A DNA stretch of 64,000 nucleotides from Poindextera sp963719975 (GTDB lineage Bacteria > Pseudomonadota > Alphaproteobacteria > Caulobacterales > Caulobacteraceae): NCBI GenBank assembly GCA_963719975.1, contig CAVRED010000005.1, forward strand, positions 186,001-250,000, written 5' to 3'. Below the pieces are notes generated by a model. The model worked only from the letters and a program-made list of their open reading frames with translations. It did not search any database and was not told where the DNA came from. Within the stretch, counting starts at the first letter, position 1. Each line of letters begins with the position of its first letter. Positions 63,793-64,000 of the stretch are shown here, in pieces. The position numbers and the translations under genes are program-made.

Positions 63793-64000
63793 GTGGCGGG
63801 CTATCTGATCGCGGCGATCGACATCAAGGACCCTGAAGGGTTCGACGACTATCGCCGCCAGGTCTCGCCGATCATCGCGCGCTACGGCGGCCGCTACATC
63901 GTGCGCGGGGGCGCCGTCACGCCGCTCGAGGGAACGGCGCCGCAGCGGCGGCTGGTGGTCATCGAGTTCCCCAGCGTCGATGCGGCTCGCCAGTTCTATG
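63793..64000 (+). CDS. DUF1330 protein, N-terminal part (continues beyond window)
   Basis: GTG 63793 starts 4 bp after the deacylase stop, so it is likely cotranscribed. The 69 visible residues VAGYLIAAIDIKDPEGFDDYRRQVSPIIARYGGRYIVRGGAVTPLEG ... RRLVVIEFPSVDAARQFY match the small DUF1330 ferredoxin-like fold (usual length about 95). Function unknown. The 3' end is cut by the window edge. Confidence 0.85.
   Translation, partial: MAGYLIAAIDIKDPEGFDDYRRQVSPIIARYGGRYIVRGGAVTPLEGTAPQRRLVVIEFPSVDAARQFY

Overview
The window is high-GC alphaproteobacterial chromosome. The order ptsP - RodZ-like HTH gene - ispG - prfA - prmC - DUF4167 gene, followed by clpB, together with a TonB-dependent receptor, many acyl-CoA enzymes and a DNA ligase/exonuclease module, points to Caulobacterales (Caulobacter/Phenylobacterium type). 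This placement is inference from gene order and protein character; no 16S gene is present. No prophage, transposase, CRISPR array or rRNA operon was seen. One tRNA gene (Ser, anticodon CGA) is present.

Layout. 1-14.3 kb is a housekeeping block: a truncated alpha/beta hydrolase (minus), ptsP, RodZ-like, ispG, a small conserved protein, prfA-prmC, the DUF4167 protein with 15 perfectly phased 15-bp repeats, a GT25 glycosyltransferase, a GNAT enzyme, a lipase-like hydrolase, and clpB behind a possible heat-shock promoter. 14.3-25.3 kb holds catabolic and accessory enzymes: SDR, Rieske/FAD reductase, GST, a two-subunit MaoC-type hydratase, a DUF4424 protein, an EstB-like serine hydrolase, an AGE-family epimerase, a transglutaminase-like protein and a luciferase-like monooxygenase. 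25.4-30.1 kb is a tightly coupled five-gene operon: DUF2306 membrane protein, FeeM/GNAT-like acyltransferase, E1/ThiF-like adenylyltransferase, a multi-pass membrane protein with a cytoplasmic tail, and an Acg-like nitroreductase. All junctions overlap. I consider this the best candidate for an undescribed system, probably making or modifying a small molecule. 30.2-37.3 kb carries a PI-PLC-like phosphodiesterase, a TonB receptor flanked by two matching palindromes, a polysaccharide deacetylase and a class A penicillin-binding protein. 37.3-51.1 kb carries a DSD1-type PLP enzyme, a second DUF2306 protein, a DHFR-fold reductase, an MFS pump, and acyl-CoA metabolism (enoyl-CoA hydratase, acyl-CoA synthetase, acyl-CoA dehydrogenase, CaiB transferase). 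51.2-52.9 kb is an ECF42-type sigma factor with its DGPF (YciI) partner and a matching promoter. 53.2-64 kb holds a DEAD-box helicase, MscS, an ATP-dependent DNA ligase and its MBL exonuclease separated by a di-heme cytochrome gene, tRNA-Ser, a MarR regulator, an N-acyl-D-amino-acid deacylase and a truncated DUF1330 gene.

Sequence quality. Twelve genes, including ispG, prmC and clpB which are normally required or highly conserved, are broken by single-base frameshifts. Most are consistent with one extra base and two with one missing base, and they are concentrated in 3-19 kb. I treat these genes as intact in the organism and the shifts as probable sequencing/assembly errors. Spans given for them run across the shifts.

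Two 94-95 bp copies of an intergenic repeat ending in GTCAT...ATGAC lie at 51.2 and 55.7 kb in opposite orientation. A GCCAAG-type inverted repeat lies at 54.6 kb.
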